Positions 11,223 to 23,489 of a stretch of DNA of 64,000 nucleotides are shown here, in pieces (the first letter of the stretch is position 1; each line of letters starts with the position of its first letter). The notes under the pieces are model-generated. The model ran no database searches, was not told where the DNA came from, and saw only the letters and a program-made list of their open reading frames with translations. Source of the DNA: Panicum virgatum (Eukaryota; Streptophyta; Magnoliopsida; Poales; Poaceae); the NCBI RefSeq assembly GCF_016808335.1, contig NC_053146.1, positions 37,320,470 to 37,384,469 of the forward strand, read 5' to 3'. The position numbers and the translations under genes are program-made.

Positions 11223-12469
11223 ATGGCAGCCAACACCGGCATCGTCTTCTCCGCCAGCGTCACCGCCCAGATGGAGGCGACAGTCGGCTTCTCCTTCACC
11301 TTTGGAGACTTCCCGGAGGTCACGGTTCCCAGGAACCTCACTTCCGGCCCTTCGACCACCGGAGGCAATGTCTTCACCGGGGTTAGATCCGATCTGACCC
11401 CCCAAGCTTCCATCACTTCTCGTGTTCCCGAATCTGAGAACTTCGACGTGGCGACCACGCCAACCAGGTTGATCCGTCGCCCTGCCGAATCTGCTGACGA
11501 TCTGATCATCCAGATAGATTGCATCGGTAGATCCATGGCTGAGTGCATCCAACTCGGCGAACTCATACTTCACCACAGAGACGATCCTGACCGAGTCCTC
11601 CATGGACTCGGTAGTGCTTCTTCCAGGACCAGATCCAATCTGGCCACTCCAAGATCCGTCACACCTCGAGTTCCCAAACCCGAGGCGGACTACGTGACGG
11701 TCACACCCCCTAGGACGACCCGTCGCCCTGCCAGATCTACTGATGATCTTATCTCCTAGATAGATCGAGTTGGCAGATCCATCACCGAGTGCATCAGGCT
11801 CGGCGAAGACGCGCTCCGACACCACAATGACCCGGATTGAGTCCCCTGCGGACTTCGCAACGCCGCTACAATGTACTCGGATCAGATTCGAGTGCGACTG
11901 TCTGACCCGGCTATCTTGGGTCAGATCCGATCTGCCCCAGCTTCGGGAGCGGAACTTGGCTTCCAAGACGCCTCGTTCACCCTCCCACCCAACCGTTCTT
12001 TGGCGATAGAGCATCGCTGGATCTTTGTCATCTCCGACGACTCCGACACTCGTGAAAATGAGACCGTCGAGGAGAGGGCACAACGACTTCACCATAACAA
12101 AGCCCATGCCGACTGCGACATGGAGAACACCGACCGTCGTAACCCCAGGAACCGGCATTCACCGATCCAACTGCGCAACCTCGACGCCGACTTCGACCTC
12201 GACTACAACGGCCAAGACGCCTTATCCACGCCGTCGGCCAAACTTGCCGGGGTGTTCCAGGTGCTCGAGGGCCTCCAGGAGACCCCCGAGATCGTCAAGG
12301 CTCGCGCTCGTCTGCATGTGGCCGCCATGCAAGCCCAGCAGCTTCGCAAGGACAACTCGGCCTACCGCGCCTAGTGGAGTCACCACTCGACACGACCCCA
12401 TGGCGATGATGAAGAGGAGGCCAACCAGAATGACCTCCGCCTCTAGCTCAACGAACAAGACCTGCGCCC
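11223..12469 (+). pseudogene. Tat-R gag, 5' part
   Basis: The ATG at 11223 starts MAANTGIVFSASVTAQ, which is colinear with Tat-L gag at 10135. One frame runs through to 12374 with stops at 11757-11759 (TAG), near 11838 (TGA) and at 12372-12374 (TAG). Around 12110 it lacks about 14 codons present in Tat-L (the stretch before LENTERRN). Coding similarity to Tat-L continues to 12469, where the Ath-1 LTR begins. The Gag core and zinc knuckle are absent from the window. Confidence 0.8.
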
Positions 12470-15400
12470 TGTTGGCAGTCCTTAGCCAAACAGAATAAAT
12501 CCGCAAGCGTACGGATACCGATGTAGCTTTCACCCGGGAGTATTCCAGGGTATCGAATCCACGAGGAATGAGAAGTGTACTGAGTAGTGATTCTTGTTTA
12601 TCCCGGGGGTATGATGGCAGTGAAGAGGTCCAAATAAGATAGGTAGAGGTAGTCCAACATCGTACTACTAACTAATCCTGTCAAGAATACTTGACTTATA
12701 CTCTAGTTGCTTCAGCGGCCTAAGCGAAGGGCGCAGACAGGGGTGAGAAGGGACCCAACATACTTTTGGCAATCCTACTGCTATGAAAACACCCGAACGT
12801 GGTGGACTACAAAGGACGAACAAGGCTGTCACCACTTGCCGCCTACCACTGCGGTACCGTGGGGTGGAACACAACCCAAGGTAACTAACCAAGTCTAGGT
12901 ACCACACCTAAACTTTCGAGTCATTGACTTCCACCTCATGTTAAGGCAAGAAGAAACCCCAAATAAGTAGAACTTGCTACTTACGTAGACAAGGGATCCT
13001 GCAACTAGAGAGATCAAGTATTCAAGTACTAATAAAGTAAAGGAGAGAAAGTAATACAGACGAAAGAGGAGGAAATTACTCGAATCGAAGCTTCATTCCT
13101 CGGAGGCACAAAGTTGGAGAGGGGCCGACACTCCGGCTCCTCTCCGGACTCTCACCTCGTCTCTCTCCCTATTTCTAAAGATATGTGGAGCACTGCGCTT
13201 CACCTTCGAATTGCTCCAATTCACCATGTCTTGAATGAGGGGTGAGGGGTCCCTTTTATAGTGCTATGGAGGTCGGTTCTTCAGGTAGCTACAAAGGCAC
13301 GCAACCACTTTCTTGGCTTAAACTCCACGCGAAAGGGCGACTTGAGGGGCTGCAAAGTGGGGCCGGCCGGTCTCCCCTAGGCCGGCCGGCCTAGGATCCA
13401 ACGATATTCGAATATGCCCCCAAGATTCCTTCTTGCAACGTCGGTTGAAGCAACCTCCAATTGGATTTGGTCCAAACAGTGCAAAAGTGAGGTCGGCCGG
13501 CGTCACCTAGGCCGGCCGACCTGGGATTGTTGACAGTGCTTAAGTGCCATTTTCACCCGTCAACTATACTCAATAATAAAGGAAAACTGCATGCCTTACT
13601 CACATATTTGTATCACTAACCTTTCTCCACAGTTTTTTTCGAGTTTTGTACATTTCAGATGAGCAGGAGCGGAATAAGCCGAAAACACGCAGCAGACGCC
13701 ATACAACTACGTAGAATGTCGCGTACGGCGTCACCCACTTACAAGGAGGGCCCATCTGGCAGAGTAAACGGGCGCGCCACGCATAATGCATACAAGGAGA
13801 GATATCAGGGCCCACATGTCAGCCTGCTAGAGAAGGATAAGGACGAGAGGTGGCCAGGTGGGGCCGGCCGACCCCCTAGATCGGCCGAACCTGGCCGGCC
13901 TCCCGTCCAGGTGCATTTCGAGGAGGCGTCGGCCCCAAGTCTCCTGATTACCTTCCATATGTGCATTTGGCGGGAACCGACCTCCACTAGTATAAATAGG
14001 TCCCCCTCTCACCCCTCACACACACACACACACACACACTTCATTCCATTCTCTCCAAGAAGGCTCTCCTCTCTCTTGCTCTCTTAGCTAGGTAGTGGAG
14101 CTAGGCTAGTTCTCTTTAGCGAGCAAGTCGTCCTCGGGGTCGTTGAGCAATCCTCGGCTCCTGGTATGGCGTTGTATCCGACTTGACAGACTTCTATTCA
14201 TAATATAGAGTTTTGCCATGGTTGCTTTACTATCTTGATAGTTTATCAATCCATGCTTAGATCGTTCATAAGTTATGCTACGGTCTTGGTTAGGCCAGAT
14301 GATCCGGGTACGGATAGAGGTTCGTTGTGCTTTTGGGCTTGCTCTAGTGTTTTACTCGTCCATCCGAAGGGTGGGAGACCTGGGGGCACTAGAGTAGTGA
14401 CTTCATACATGAGCGGGGTGCTCGGGTATGCAGGATCCTTCGGATATGACCGTGCTCCACTGTGTGACTGGGGTAGACGGCAGGTGGTGACAGCCCTGTC
14501 CTTCCGGCGTAACAGCGGTGTTGCGTTTAGTGTACTCCCCGACATTCAGGTTCGGTGTAGGACTTCATGCAAAGAGGTAACGGGACTGGATGTACTTCGG
14601 TGCAGGACCTTCTCCCCTCTATCCCATTTTCCTGGCACCTGCAGTCCTAACCATGATCTAACATGACCCCAGCTTTGGATAGAAGCACTAGGACACCTAA
14701 CCTAGCCTAAGCTCCAGCTAACTTGATGTAGGATAGAGTAGTTTTTTGTTTTATAGTTTCTCTCCTTTATTCCTTCCACTTGGAGTGTGGATGTGTGCTG
14801 TGTCGCATTACCCTTGCTTATTCTTTATCTGTACTTACTCCTGTTAGAGTATTGCCTATTGCTTGAGGCACAATGTCATGGTTAATGTTGAGTACAATAC
14901 CTTTGCCGCTGCCGACCTTTGGGACACAAATAAATGACGATACCCTTACTCTCCGGGTGAAATGCTACAATGGTATATCCGTGCACTTGCGGATCCATCT
15001 GTAATCGTAATGATTATACCACGAGAGTGGCACCCCTTGGGTGTAGTTGCTAGGATGGGTTCGGTGCCCTCATTTCTTGTGATTGCGCTAAGAAATGTCA
15101 ACAGGAATTTCGGCCATTCTGCCACCGCCTTCTCGTGGATGCTCCCGATGCTCTTTGGAGGTCGGTGCAAAAGGCGGTTTCTTCAACCGGCGTAGTTTTG
15201 GCTGGGCGGCCTAAACTTAGGTTGGGCGGCCTGGCTCTGGAAGCCTTTCGGCCCTCCATTGCACCGACATGATCCTCAACGGCTGGAGATCACTCTTGGG
15301 TGGGTAGTTATCTTGTGCTCTGATCATGGCACAGAATTCCTCCGTTATGCCTAAGGGTTCAAGCCTTCCGATTCCAACTTGTGCATTCTAGGAAACCACC

Positions 15401-15672
15401 CAATGGAATGGCTTGATTTCTCCCTCTAGATGATACTGGTAAAATCTTATGCCAAGATTCCACTGAAAGTATGCCGGTCGGCCTGATTCGGGCCTTCCGG
15501 TCCAAACAGTGTCCGTTTTGGGTCAATTTTGGATATGTTGTTCCCGAGATCAAATATGCACCAAAACTTGTGGAACTCATTAGTAATAAAGGTTATGGCA
15601 TGGTTATGGCCTATATTTCATGAAATCAGGCGGAGCATTGGCGGCGAAAATCACTGATATCGACCGCCAACA
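12470..15672 (-). mobile_element. Ath-1: 3' LTR of an Athila-type element (interrupted by Solo-1)
   Basis: The LTR runs TGTTGGCAG ... CCGCCAACA. Adjacent at 15673 is the C-rich complement of a PPT (CACCCCCATAGCC), so the element reads on the minus strand and this is its 3' LTR. Without Solo-1 it is about 1.62 kb. A minus-strand TATAAAAG lies at 13253-13260. GGCCGGCC palindromes lie at 13361-13395 and 13491-13524. The segment after the PPT (TTTGCTCGCCCCGAGCAA) resembles the Athila 3' end of Ath-2. The 5' LTR of Ath-1 is not in the window. Confidence 0.75.
13528..15103 (+). mobile_element. Solo-1: candidate solo LTR inside the Ath-1 LTR
   Basis: It begins TGTTGACAGTGC and ends ATGTCAACA, a 7-bp terminal inverted repeat. 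The flanks GGGAT (13523-13527) and GGAAT (15104-15108) look like a target duplication with one mismatch. Sense TATAAATA is at 13991-13998, followed by (CA)n at about 14017-14040 and a CT-rich leader. GGCCGGCC-type palindromes lie upstream at 13861-13900. I see no PBS, PPT or internal region, so a solo LTR made by intra-element recombination is the simplest reading. Confidence 0.65.
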
Positions 15673-15885
15673 CACCCCCATAGCCAGACTTTGCTCGCCC
15701 CGAGCAATAAGGTCGAGAAAAGAGCGAAGACTGGTTTCATGAACTCAAATTATGCATAAGAATTATTTCTTAGCTTTCTTTGCATACCTTGGATTTCAGG
15801 TGGCTAACATCGTTGCTTTTATCTATTGATCCTCAGAACTTGTCACCAAGAATCAATGCTGGCCTTTCTTCTTGGAGCTTGGAGG
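15673..15885 (-). mobile_element. Ath-1 internal 3' end remnant, left part
   Basis: This holds the PPT-adjacent end of the internal region, then is cut at 15886 by the chromovirus-type array. Its continuation is 48080-48382. Bases 15881-15885 (GGAGG) are the left copy of the array's TSD. No coding domain is recognised. Confidence 0.65.
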
Positions 15886-18800
15886 TGTAACACCCCGGTT
15901 TATAAAAGGACATAAACCGAGCAATCATATACGTGCCAGGATCAAGTCACACGTATATACAACAGAATGAACAGTATATCACAGCACATATCACGTAAAA
16001 AGATATAATAAAGCGAGTACGAATGTTATTTATTACATTAATGACAAAATGTCTGATACAGCGGAAGCGTAAAACATATACGTAAACTCTCATCGTAGCT
16101 GGGCACCACAGGGACGTCGACTGGGAGACGACCGCCGAGAAGTCCTCGTACTCCTGGTAGCTCTGAGTGAACTCCTCCGCATCGCCGGGAACTGAGCAGC
16201 AGTAGGGTGTCCCCAAAGAGAACAAGAGGAAAAGAGTAGAGTAGGCAAGAGTGAGTACACAACTTGTACTCAACAAGTATAACACAAACTATGAGGCTCT
16301 AAGGTTGGCTGACTCAACTGCATTAGCTTTTAAGTGTTGGCAAAATTTTATTAAAGCTATTTACTACGAGTTGATGAATTACCATTAACCCAGTTACATA
16401 GTAATTAATCAGAATTAATTAAGAAACTACTGAGAACCAAACCGAAACCAAGCCACCAAGGTAATCCCGAGAGGCACCTCCCTCGTCGGAAGGAGATAAC
16501 CCCACTAATCAAAAGGAGGATCTGGACCGCTCATAACCGTGAGCACGGCTAGTATACCAGTTTTACACTCTGCAGAGGATGCACATCTTTACCCACAAGT
16601 CGCGAGCTACGCTAGAGGTTCATCACACTTCCTTAGGTGAGATGGCTAGCGACTCACTACGAGGCCGTTACAAAGAATCTCGTTGGCAAGGCATAACCGC
16701 GAGAGTTAGGTCAGCGATGATGGGGCCCACCTCACGGGGGTACAAGCACAGGTGCGCAAACCAAGCACAGACCAGCCGGAGGAGCAGGGACCATTGAAAC
16801 TTACTACTCTTGCCCCGCAGGTAAGTTACCCCAAACCAAAAAGACCTAATTAGTAAGCCAAGTCTATCCCATTCTAGCCTTGTGGTAGCGCTGTTGTCCC
16901 AGGTTGTCGCTCTATGAACCGGTCCTTATGGAGAGTGGCCAACCAAGCACTAAGCACCGTGCTGGCCCCCTAAACCATGTTTCTACAAAAACCATCTTTT
17001 AACGAGACGTGAGCCACTCATCACAACACAGAGGGCCACTCTCAGAATTAAGTTCAAGTAAACCATTAATCAAATTAATTAAAAGGACCAGAATGTGTTA
17101 TAGCGTAGCAACCTAGCACAACTAACCAAAATGCAACCCAAAGGTATATATAAAGGATATAAAGTGGCTAGGACAGTCCTTATAGGCATACAATATTAAA
17201 TGCAGTATGAAATTGTATTTAAAGTGATAGGTGGTGTTCATGTTATACTTGCCTTCCTCGTACTGCTCCTGCTGCTTCTCAAAGTGCTCGGAAGACGGCT
17301 GCTCCGGGTACTGGTACTGGGGCTCCTCAGATGGATCAACGTCTACTCACGAACACATGGCCAAAACAATGCACAATAATAAGCATACAAGCAAATACTA
17401 ACAAAAACTAAGAAACAATACATCAATACATAAAAACAGCACACTAAACTAGTCCAAAACTATTCTACGCGTTACAACGATCGCGTGGACATAAAGAACG
17501 CCTAAAACGGAGCTAAAACACATCTTCTAGGCTAAAAACAAGTTCTAGGGGCTTATCTGCGATAAAAACTAAGTTCCAGGGGGTTTTCTGCAAAAACCGA
17601 GGGCCTAAACGTAATTAACGGTTAAATCTAAGGGCTAGCGTGCAAAAACTCAAGGTTTGGACTGCGGCCGCTAAATCTAGAAAGATCAAGGGGGTTTTGG
17701 TAAAAACCAGGGCCTAACTGCAATTATTTTTCAAAGGCGGTGGACTGCGGGTTGAATCTACTAAAGTGCAGGGGCTTTTTAACAAATGTACCAGACCAAA
17801 CCGGTATCTTTGAATCATGACCGTCAGATCTCGATTTGATGGCTCAAGGCGGCTCGGATCTAGATCTAATCTAGGCTGTAGGCTGCGGATCGAACGGTGG
17901 GGATCCATCAGGCGCGGTGGACGGCGGCGCTTGACCACCGGTGGTTCTGTTCGCGGTGGCGTGGCGCTAAGCTCGTCGGAGTTCGTCGAATTCGACGTTC
18001 CGGGGGTCAAATCGATCAGCGCTCGGGCCTAGGAGGTTCTATGCCGCATGAGTAACACACCTAAGGCTATATAACGGTGGATTAGGGCTCGGGGCGGGAG
18101 GCTCGACAGCGAAGGCGGGTCTGGGCGGCGGGGAACGCCGGAACACGGTGTTCGGGCCACGAGAGGGGGCTACGGACTACGCTAACACGCCAAAAACGGA
18201 GCGTGGGCGGAGGATATCCTCACCGAGTCTTGGGACGGGCAGGGCGTGTCGCGGAAGGGGGTCGCCGGCGAGGTCGAGCGGAGACGGCCAGTCGGAGGTG
18301 GTGGCGCGGTCGAAACGTGCTGTTTCCTGCGTCCTGGACCCACGGGCTAACTTCGGGAGGTGCTGCGAAGGTGAGCCAGAGGTTAGGGAGGTCCAGGGCT
18401 CACTGAGGAGGGAGAAATTCGGCGGCGCAAGGACTCACCGGCGACGCTGCACGGGGCAATTCCTTGTGCTGCAGAGTTGGGGCCGGGTGACGGTGGGCTC
18501 GGAGGTGTTCCTGGCCTCCGGGCGGAGCTCATGCGATGGATCTCGGGAGCCAGGGAGCGGCAGGGCGGCGGCTTCCCGGAGGCGCAGAGGTCCGGTGCGG
18601 CGAAGCAGGGTGCGGCGCGGCGTGCTAGGGTTTGGGGTGGCGGCGGGGTGGAATGAGGTGCAGGGGGGAGTCGCGGGATGCTAAATAGAGGCCGGGCGGT
18701 GATCTTGGGAGGGCGCGCCGAGACGGTAACCTCGCCGAGAATCCAGGCGGGACTTGCGCGACCGTTGCGCGAGCACTGCACGGGGGAGACGAATCTGGCA

Positions 18801-19398
18801 GGCGGAGCCCACGGGTCGGCGGCGGGGCGCGCGCGAGCGGGCTGAGAGGAGGCACGCGCGGAGAGCGGCGGGGTGAATTGGGCCGTGTCGCGTGAGAGAA
18901 GGAGGGGCGCGGCCGACGCGGGCTGAGCGCGAGCGGGAGGTGGCGTGCGGGCTGGGCCGCCAGGGAAGGAAGGGCAGGCCGAACTGGGCCGCGGGGAAAG
19001 GGTGGGCCGGACGGCTTGAGCTGCTGGGTTGGGCCTGCGGGGAGGGTGCTAGGCTTCGGCACGCTGGGCCGACGGGGTTTGATTTGGGCCGGGATCTTGG
19101 GTTGAGCTGGGTTTTGGGTTTTGCCTTTTCTATTTCTACTCCTCTCTCTCTTCTATTTCTAATTCAAACAAAGTTTGAATTCAAATACAAATTTGAATTC
19201 AAACCTCACTCAAGCAATTAAAAAAAAATATGCACCAGCATGAATGCAACACCAAAATTTAAACCTATGATAAAATTTTAATTACTTAAAGAACAAAAAT
19301 TTAGATTAAATGCAAGTCTAACACAATAAACCTTAGAAATTTAAATAAAGCCAATTAAATTTATTATAAAATGCTGAAATTTAAATTAGGGTGTTACA
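15886..19398 (-). mobile_element. LTR L1: 3' LTR of Chr-1, chimeric (3513 bp)
   Basis: It starts TGTAACACCCCGG and ends GGGTGTTACA, next to the Chr-1 PPT complement. Its first 350 bp or so match the NA-type LTRs at 30303 and 44875 (for example the stretch GGTGTCCCCAAAGAGAAC at 16207). From about 16300 on it matches the Chr-1 5' LTR at 24578 almost base for base. The switch lies between roughly 16240 and 16303. It carries the LTR micro-exon at 17253-17342 on the minus strand. Confidence 0.85.
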
Positions 19399-19434
19399 GA
19401 CCCTACCCCCTTAAAGAAATCTCATCCCCGAGAT

Positions 19435-22400
19435 TTAGCTGGGCTGGCTAGCAAAGAGATCTGGATATGTCTTCCTCAACTCATCTTCTCGCTCCCAAGT
19501 AGCCTCAGCTTCACTGTGATGACTCCACTGAACTCTGCACATCTTGATGCGCTTGTTCCGCGTAACCCTCTCTGATGTCTCTAGAATCTTCACCGGATGC
19601 TCAGTATAAGTCAGATCTTCCTGCACATCTACTCCATCCAGTGGTGCCTGCTCCTCGGGTACTCGCAAACACCTCTTCAGCTGAGATATATGGAAGACAT
19701 CATGAACTCCTGAGAGGCTGAGAGGTAACTCCAGGCGATAAGCAACTTCGCCTTTCCGCTCTAGCACCTTGAATGGACCAACATACCGAGGTGCTAACTT
19801 TCCCTTGACATTGAATCTGCGAATTCCTCTCATCGGAGACACCTTCAGGTACACATAATCACCGACACTGAAGGTCAGATCTCTCCGTTTGCCATCTGCA
19901 TAGCTCTTCTGTCTGCTCTGTGCAATTCTCAGATTTTCTCGCACAGCCTGAACCATCTGTTCTGCATCATCTATGATCTCAGGGCCAAAGAGCTGCTTCC
20001 CACCAATCTAATCCCAATAGAGAGGAGTCCTGCACTTTCTGCCATACAATGCCTCAAAGGGGGACTTCTTCAGACTGGCCTGATAGCTGTTGTTATATGA
20101 GAACTCAGCATAAGACAGGCACTTATCCCAACTAGTACCATACTGAATGGCACAAGCTCTCAGCATATCCTCCAACACTTGGTTGGTTCTCTCTGTCTGC
20201 CCATCTGTCTGAGGGTGATAAGCCGTACTGAAACGCAGCTTCGTATCCAACGAATCATGGAGTTGCTCCCAGAACCGAGAAGTGAACTGAGACCCTTTGT
20301 CAGATATGATCTTCTTGGGCACACCATGCAAGCAGATAATCTGAGAGATGTACAACTCTGCAAGTCTAGCACCGGAGTAAGTAGTGTTCACTGGAATGAA
20401 GTGAGCAACCTTCGTCAGACGATCCACTACTACCCATATGGAGTTGTACCCTTTCTGAGTACGAGGCAATCCAACAATGAAGTCCATAGTGATTTCCTCC
20501 CATTTCCACTCTGGAATCTTCAAAGGCTGTAATAGACCTGCTGGCCTCTGATGCTCAGCCTTGACACGCTGACAAGTGTCACAAATAGCCACGTACTGTG
20601 CCACTGAACGCTTCATCCCATACCACCAGAAACGTTCCTTCAGATCATAGTACATCTTCGTGCTGCCCGGATGAATAGAATAAGCTGTATCATGGGCCTC
20701 ACTCAGAATCAGCTTCCGGAGATCCTTTACATCTGGCACACAGATCCAGTTCTTGTACCACAAAGTACCCTGATCATCCTCTCTGAAATGAGGAGCCTTG
20801 CCCTTCTTGAGCAACTCATGAATCTCCTGCAGCTTCTCATCATCTTTCTGATGCTGCCTGATCTCTGACTCTAGAGTCGGTACTGCCTCAAATGCTGCAC
20901 TGGAGGTATGATGCAAGAAGCCCAGACTCAACTGCTCGAACTCCTCGCATAACTCTGGAGGCATCTGGAAAGCCACGGCCATGTTGACATAACTTCTTCT
21001 GCTCAGAGCATCTGCTACAACATTGGCCTTGCCCGGATGATAGTGAATCTCCAGGTCATAATCCTTGACTAACTCTAGCCATCTTCTCTGCCGCATGTTC
21101 AGCTCATTCTGCGTGAAAATGTACTTGAGGCTCTTGTGATCCGTGTAGATATCACACCGCTGCCCATACAAGTAATGCCTCCAAATCTTCAGAGCATGCA
21201 CAACTGCGGCTAACTCAAGATCATGAGTAGGATAGTTCAGCTCATGCCGACGTAACTGCCGTGAAGCATATGCTATCACTCTGCCCTCCTGCATCAGAAC
21301 ACACCCAAGACCATCCTTCGAAGCATCACAATATACCGTGAACCTCTTCGTCTGGTCTGGCAGAGTCAGGACTGGCGCCGTAGTCAACCTTTTCTTCAGC
21401 TCATCAAAGGCCATCTGACACTCATCAGTCCATACGAAAGCCACATTCTTCTCTAGCAAAGAAGTCAAAGGCTTCGCGATCTTGGAGAAATTCTCAATGA
21501 ACCTCCGATAATATCCTGCTAAGCCCAAGAACGACCTGACTTCTTTTACTGTCTGCGGTGTCTCCCACTCTAGCACATCCTTCACCTTGCTCGGATCAAC
21601 AGCAACGCCTCCCTGAGAGATAACATGACCGAGGAATGGAACCTCGTCAATCCAGAACTCGCACTTGCTGAACTTAGCATACAGCTGATGCTCTCTCAAT
21701 CTCTGCAAAACGAGCCTCAGATGCTCCTCATGCTCTTCTTCTGTCTTGGAGAAGATCAGAATATCATCAATGAAGATCACCACAAAGACATCCAGATAAT
21801 CCATGAAAACCATGTTCATCAGATGCATGAAGAAAGCCGGGGCAATAGTCAAGCCGAAGGACATGACCGTGTACTCATATAGCCCGTACTTGCAGGTGAA
21901 TGCCGTCTTCGGAATATCCCCAGGATGGATCCTCAGCTGAAAATAACCCGAACGAAGATCAATCTTCGAGAATATACGAGCACCTCAAAGCAAATCAAAG
22001 AGATCCTCAATACGGGGCAGTGGATGCTTGTTCTTGATAGTGACTGCATTCAGCTCCCGATAATCCACACACATCCTCTTCGAGCCATCCTTCTTATCTA
22101 CCAGCAATAATGGAAAAGCCCAAGGAGAGAAGCTGCGATGGATATAGCCCTTGGCTAACAACTCATCAATAGTCTTCTTGACTTCTTCATGCTCTATAGG
22201 TGCCATACGGTAGGGCCGCTTTGCAATAGGAGCTGTGCCAGGCAAGAGATCAATACAAAACTCAATGGCGCGTTCAGGCGGCATACCTGGCAGATCATCC
22301 GGAAAGACATCCGGGAATTCAGACACCACGCGAATACCGTCCGTGGGTCTAGCCTTCATCTGATGAAGAAATCCAGAAGGCTCCACTGCACTAATAACAA

Positions 22401-23379
22401 CCTCTTGGCCACTGGAAGCTGATAGCAAGACTGTCCTCTGAGCACAATCTATCCGGACTCCCCATTTGGCCAGAGTCTCCATTCCCAGAATGACATCAAT
22501 GCCCTTGGTGTCTAGCACCATCAGATCAGTACAGAACTCTACTCCCCTCAAGGAAACACTGACTCTCGGGCAGTAAGTGTGAGACCTCAACTGTCCTCCC
22601 GGTGAAGATACTAACAGGCACCTCTTTAATGTGCTAGTATGAATACCATGATGCTCGACAAAAGACTGAGTAATGAAGGAATGCGTAGCACCAGTATCGA
22701 AAAACACTATAGCTGGATATGAATTAACCATGAACGTACCAATAACCACGTTGGGAGCCTCGGCCGTTGACTCGGCCGTCACGTGGTTCACTCTGCCCTG
22801 AAGTGGCGCCCTGGGCTGAGCTGGGCGCCCCTGCTGTCCCGCCTGCGCCTTCCGGGGGCAAGCGTTGGCGTAGTGCCCCGGCTGGCCGCAGTGAAAGTAG
22901 GTGCGAGGGGGTCCTTGAGCCTGCTGTCCGGTAGGAGCTGCCGGACGTGGGGCCTGCGGTGCCGGTGGAGCAGCACGAGCCGGAGGTGTCGGTAACCTCT
23001 GGCCCTGCCCCGCCTGCTGCTGCTGTCGAGGCGGGTACTGCTGTGGTGGCCTCTGCTGGTACTGCTGAGGAGGCCGGTACTGAGGCTGCTGGTACTGCTG
23101 AGGCTGCTGGAGGCGAGGACGAGTGTTGCTGCCGGAAGCAACGGGGACAGTCTTCCTCTTCTTGTCCTCCATCTCCAGGTGCTTGCGCTCAGTGTTGAGC
23201 GCGCTGTCAACCAGATGGTTGAAGTCGTCGAAGCGGAGGTTGAGCAGTGCGTACTGGAGGTAGTCCTCAAGACCCTCCATGAAGTGATCCTGCTTCTTGC
23301 GGTCATCCGCAACATCGGCAGGGGCGTAGCGAGCAAGCTGCAGAAAGCGATCACGATACTCCGTGACCGACATAGTCCC
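19435..23379 (-). pseudogene. Chr-1 gag C-terminus, protease, RT, RNase H, integrase, chromodomain
   Basis: One frame runs from 23379 ([12 protein letters not shown]) to the stop at 19435. In order: the Gag end; a zinc knuckle reading [14 protein letters not shown], with the first Cys changed to Tyr (codon 22897-22899); protease [12 protein letters not shown] with [11 protein letters not shown] and the palm motif FIDDIL; RNase H ([24 protein letters not shown]); integrase HHCC and D,D-35-E core ([29 protein letters not shown]); then a C-terminal chromodomain (VQWSHHSEAEATWERE) ending YPDLFASQPS. In-frame stops are TGA at 21985-21987 (an Arg in relatives) and TAG at 20008-20010 (Gln in Chr-2). 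The chromodomain places it among chromoviruses. Confidence 0.92.
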
Positions 23380-23489
23380 CTGAATTGACAAAGACAGATA
23401 GATATCGAAAGATTAACTCAAGATTCATAAGGATAGAACAAGGGGCATTGGCTCAAAAGAAATCGCTGAATGATTATATTTAAGATTAC
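23380..23489 (-). other. 110-nt GT-AG intron in Chr-1 gag
   Basis: On the minus strand the exon ends CTGAAGCAG, then GTAATC opens an AT-rich 110-nt stretch ending TTCAG before GGGACTATG. Both junctions are phase 0. The upstream ORF (ATG 24029) and the downstream ORF are out of frame in genomic DNA but fall in one frame when exactly 110 nt are removed. The resulting junction [11 protein letters not shown] matches the usual continuity of chromovirus Gag. The region carries stops in the gag frame, so it cannot be read through. Confidence 0.75.

Noticed and set aside
14017..14040. (CA)n microsatellite as an independent feature
   Set aside because: It is a short run inside the Solo-1 LTR leader just after its TATA box, and is mentioned there.
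18148..18684. 178-codon plus-strand frame in LTR L1 (and 26986-27372 in L2)
   Set aside because: GC-rich LTR sequence; the frame is antisense to the element, differs in length between the two LTRs and has no motif.
22788..23354. 188-codon minus-strand frame overlapping Chr-1 gag
   Set aside because: It is a shadow of the gag frame in another phase; the true frame carries [14 protein letters not shown] and the knuckle.
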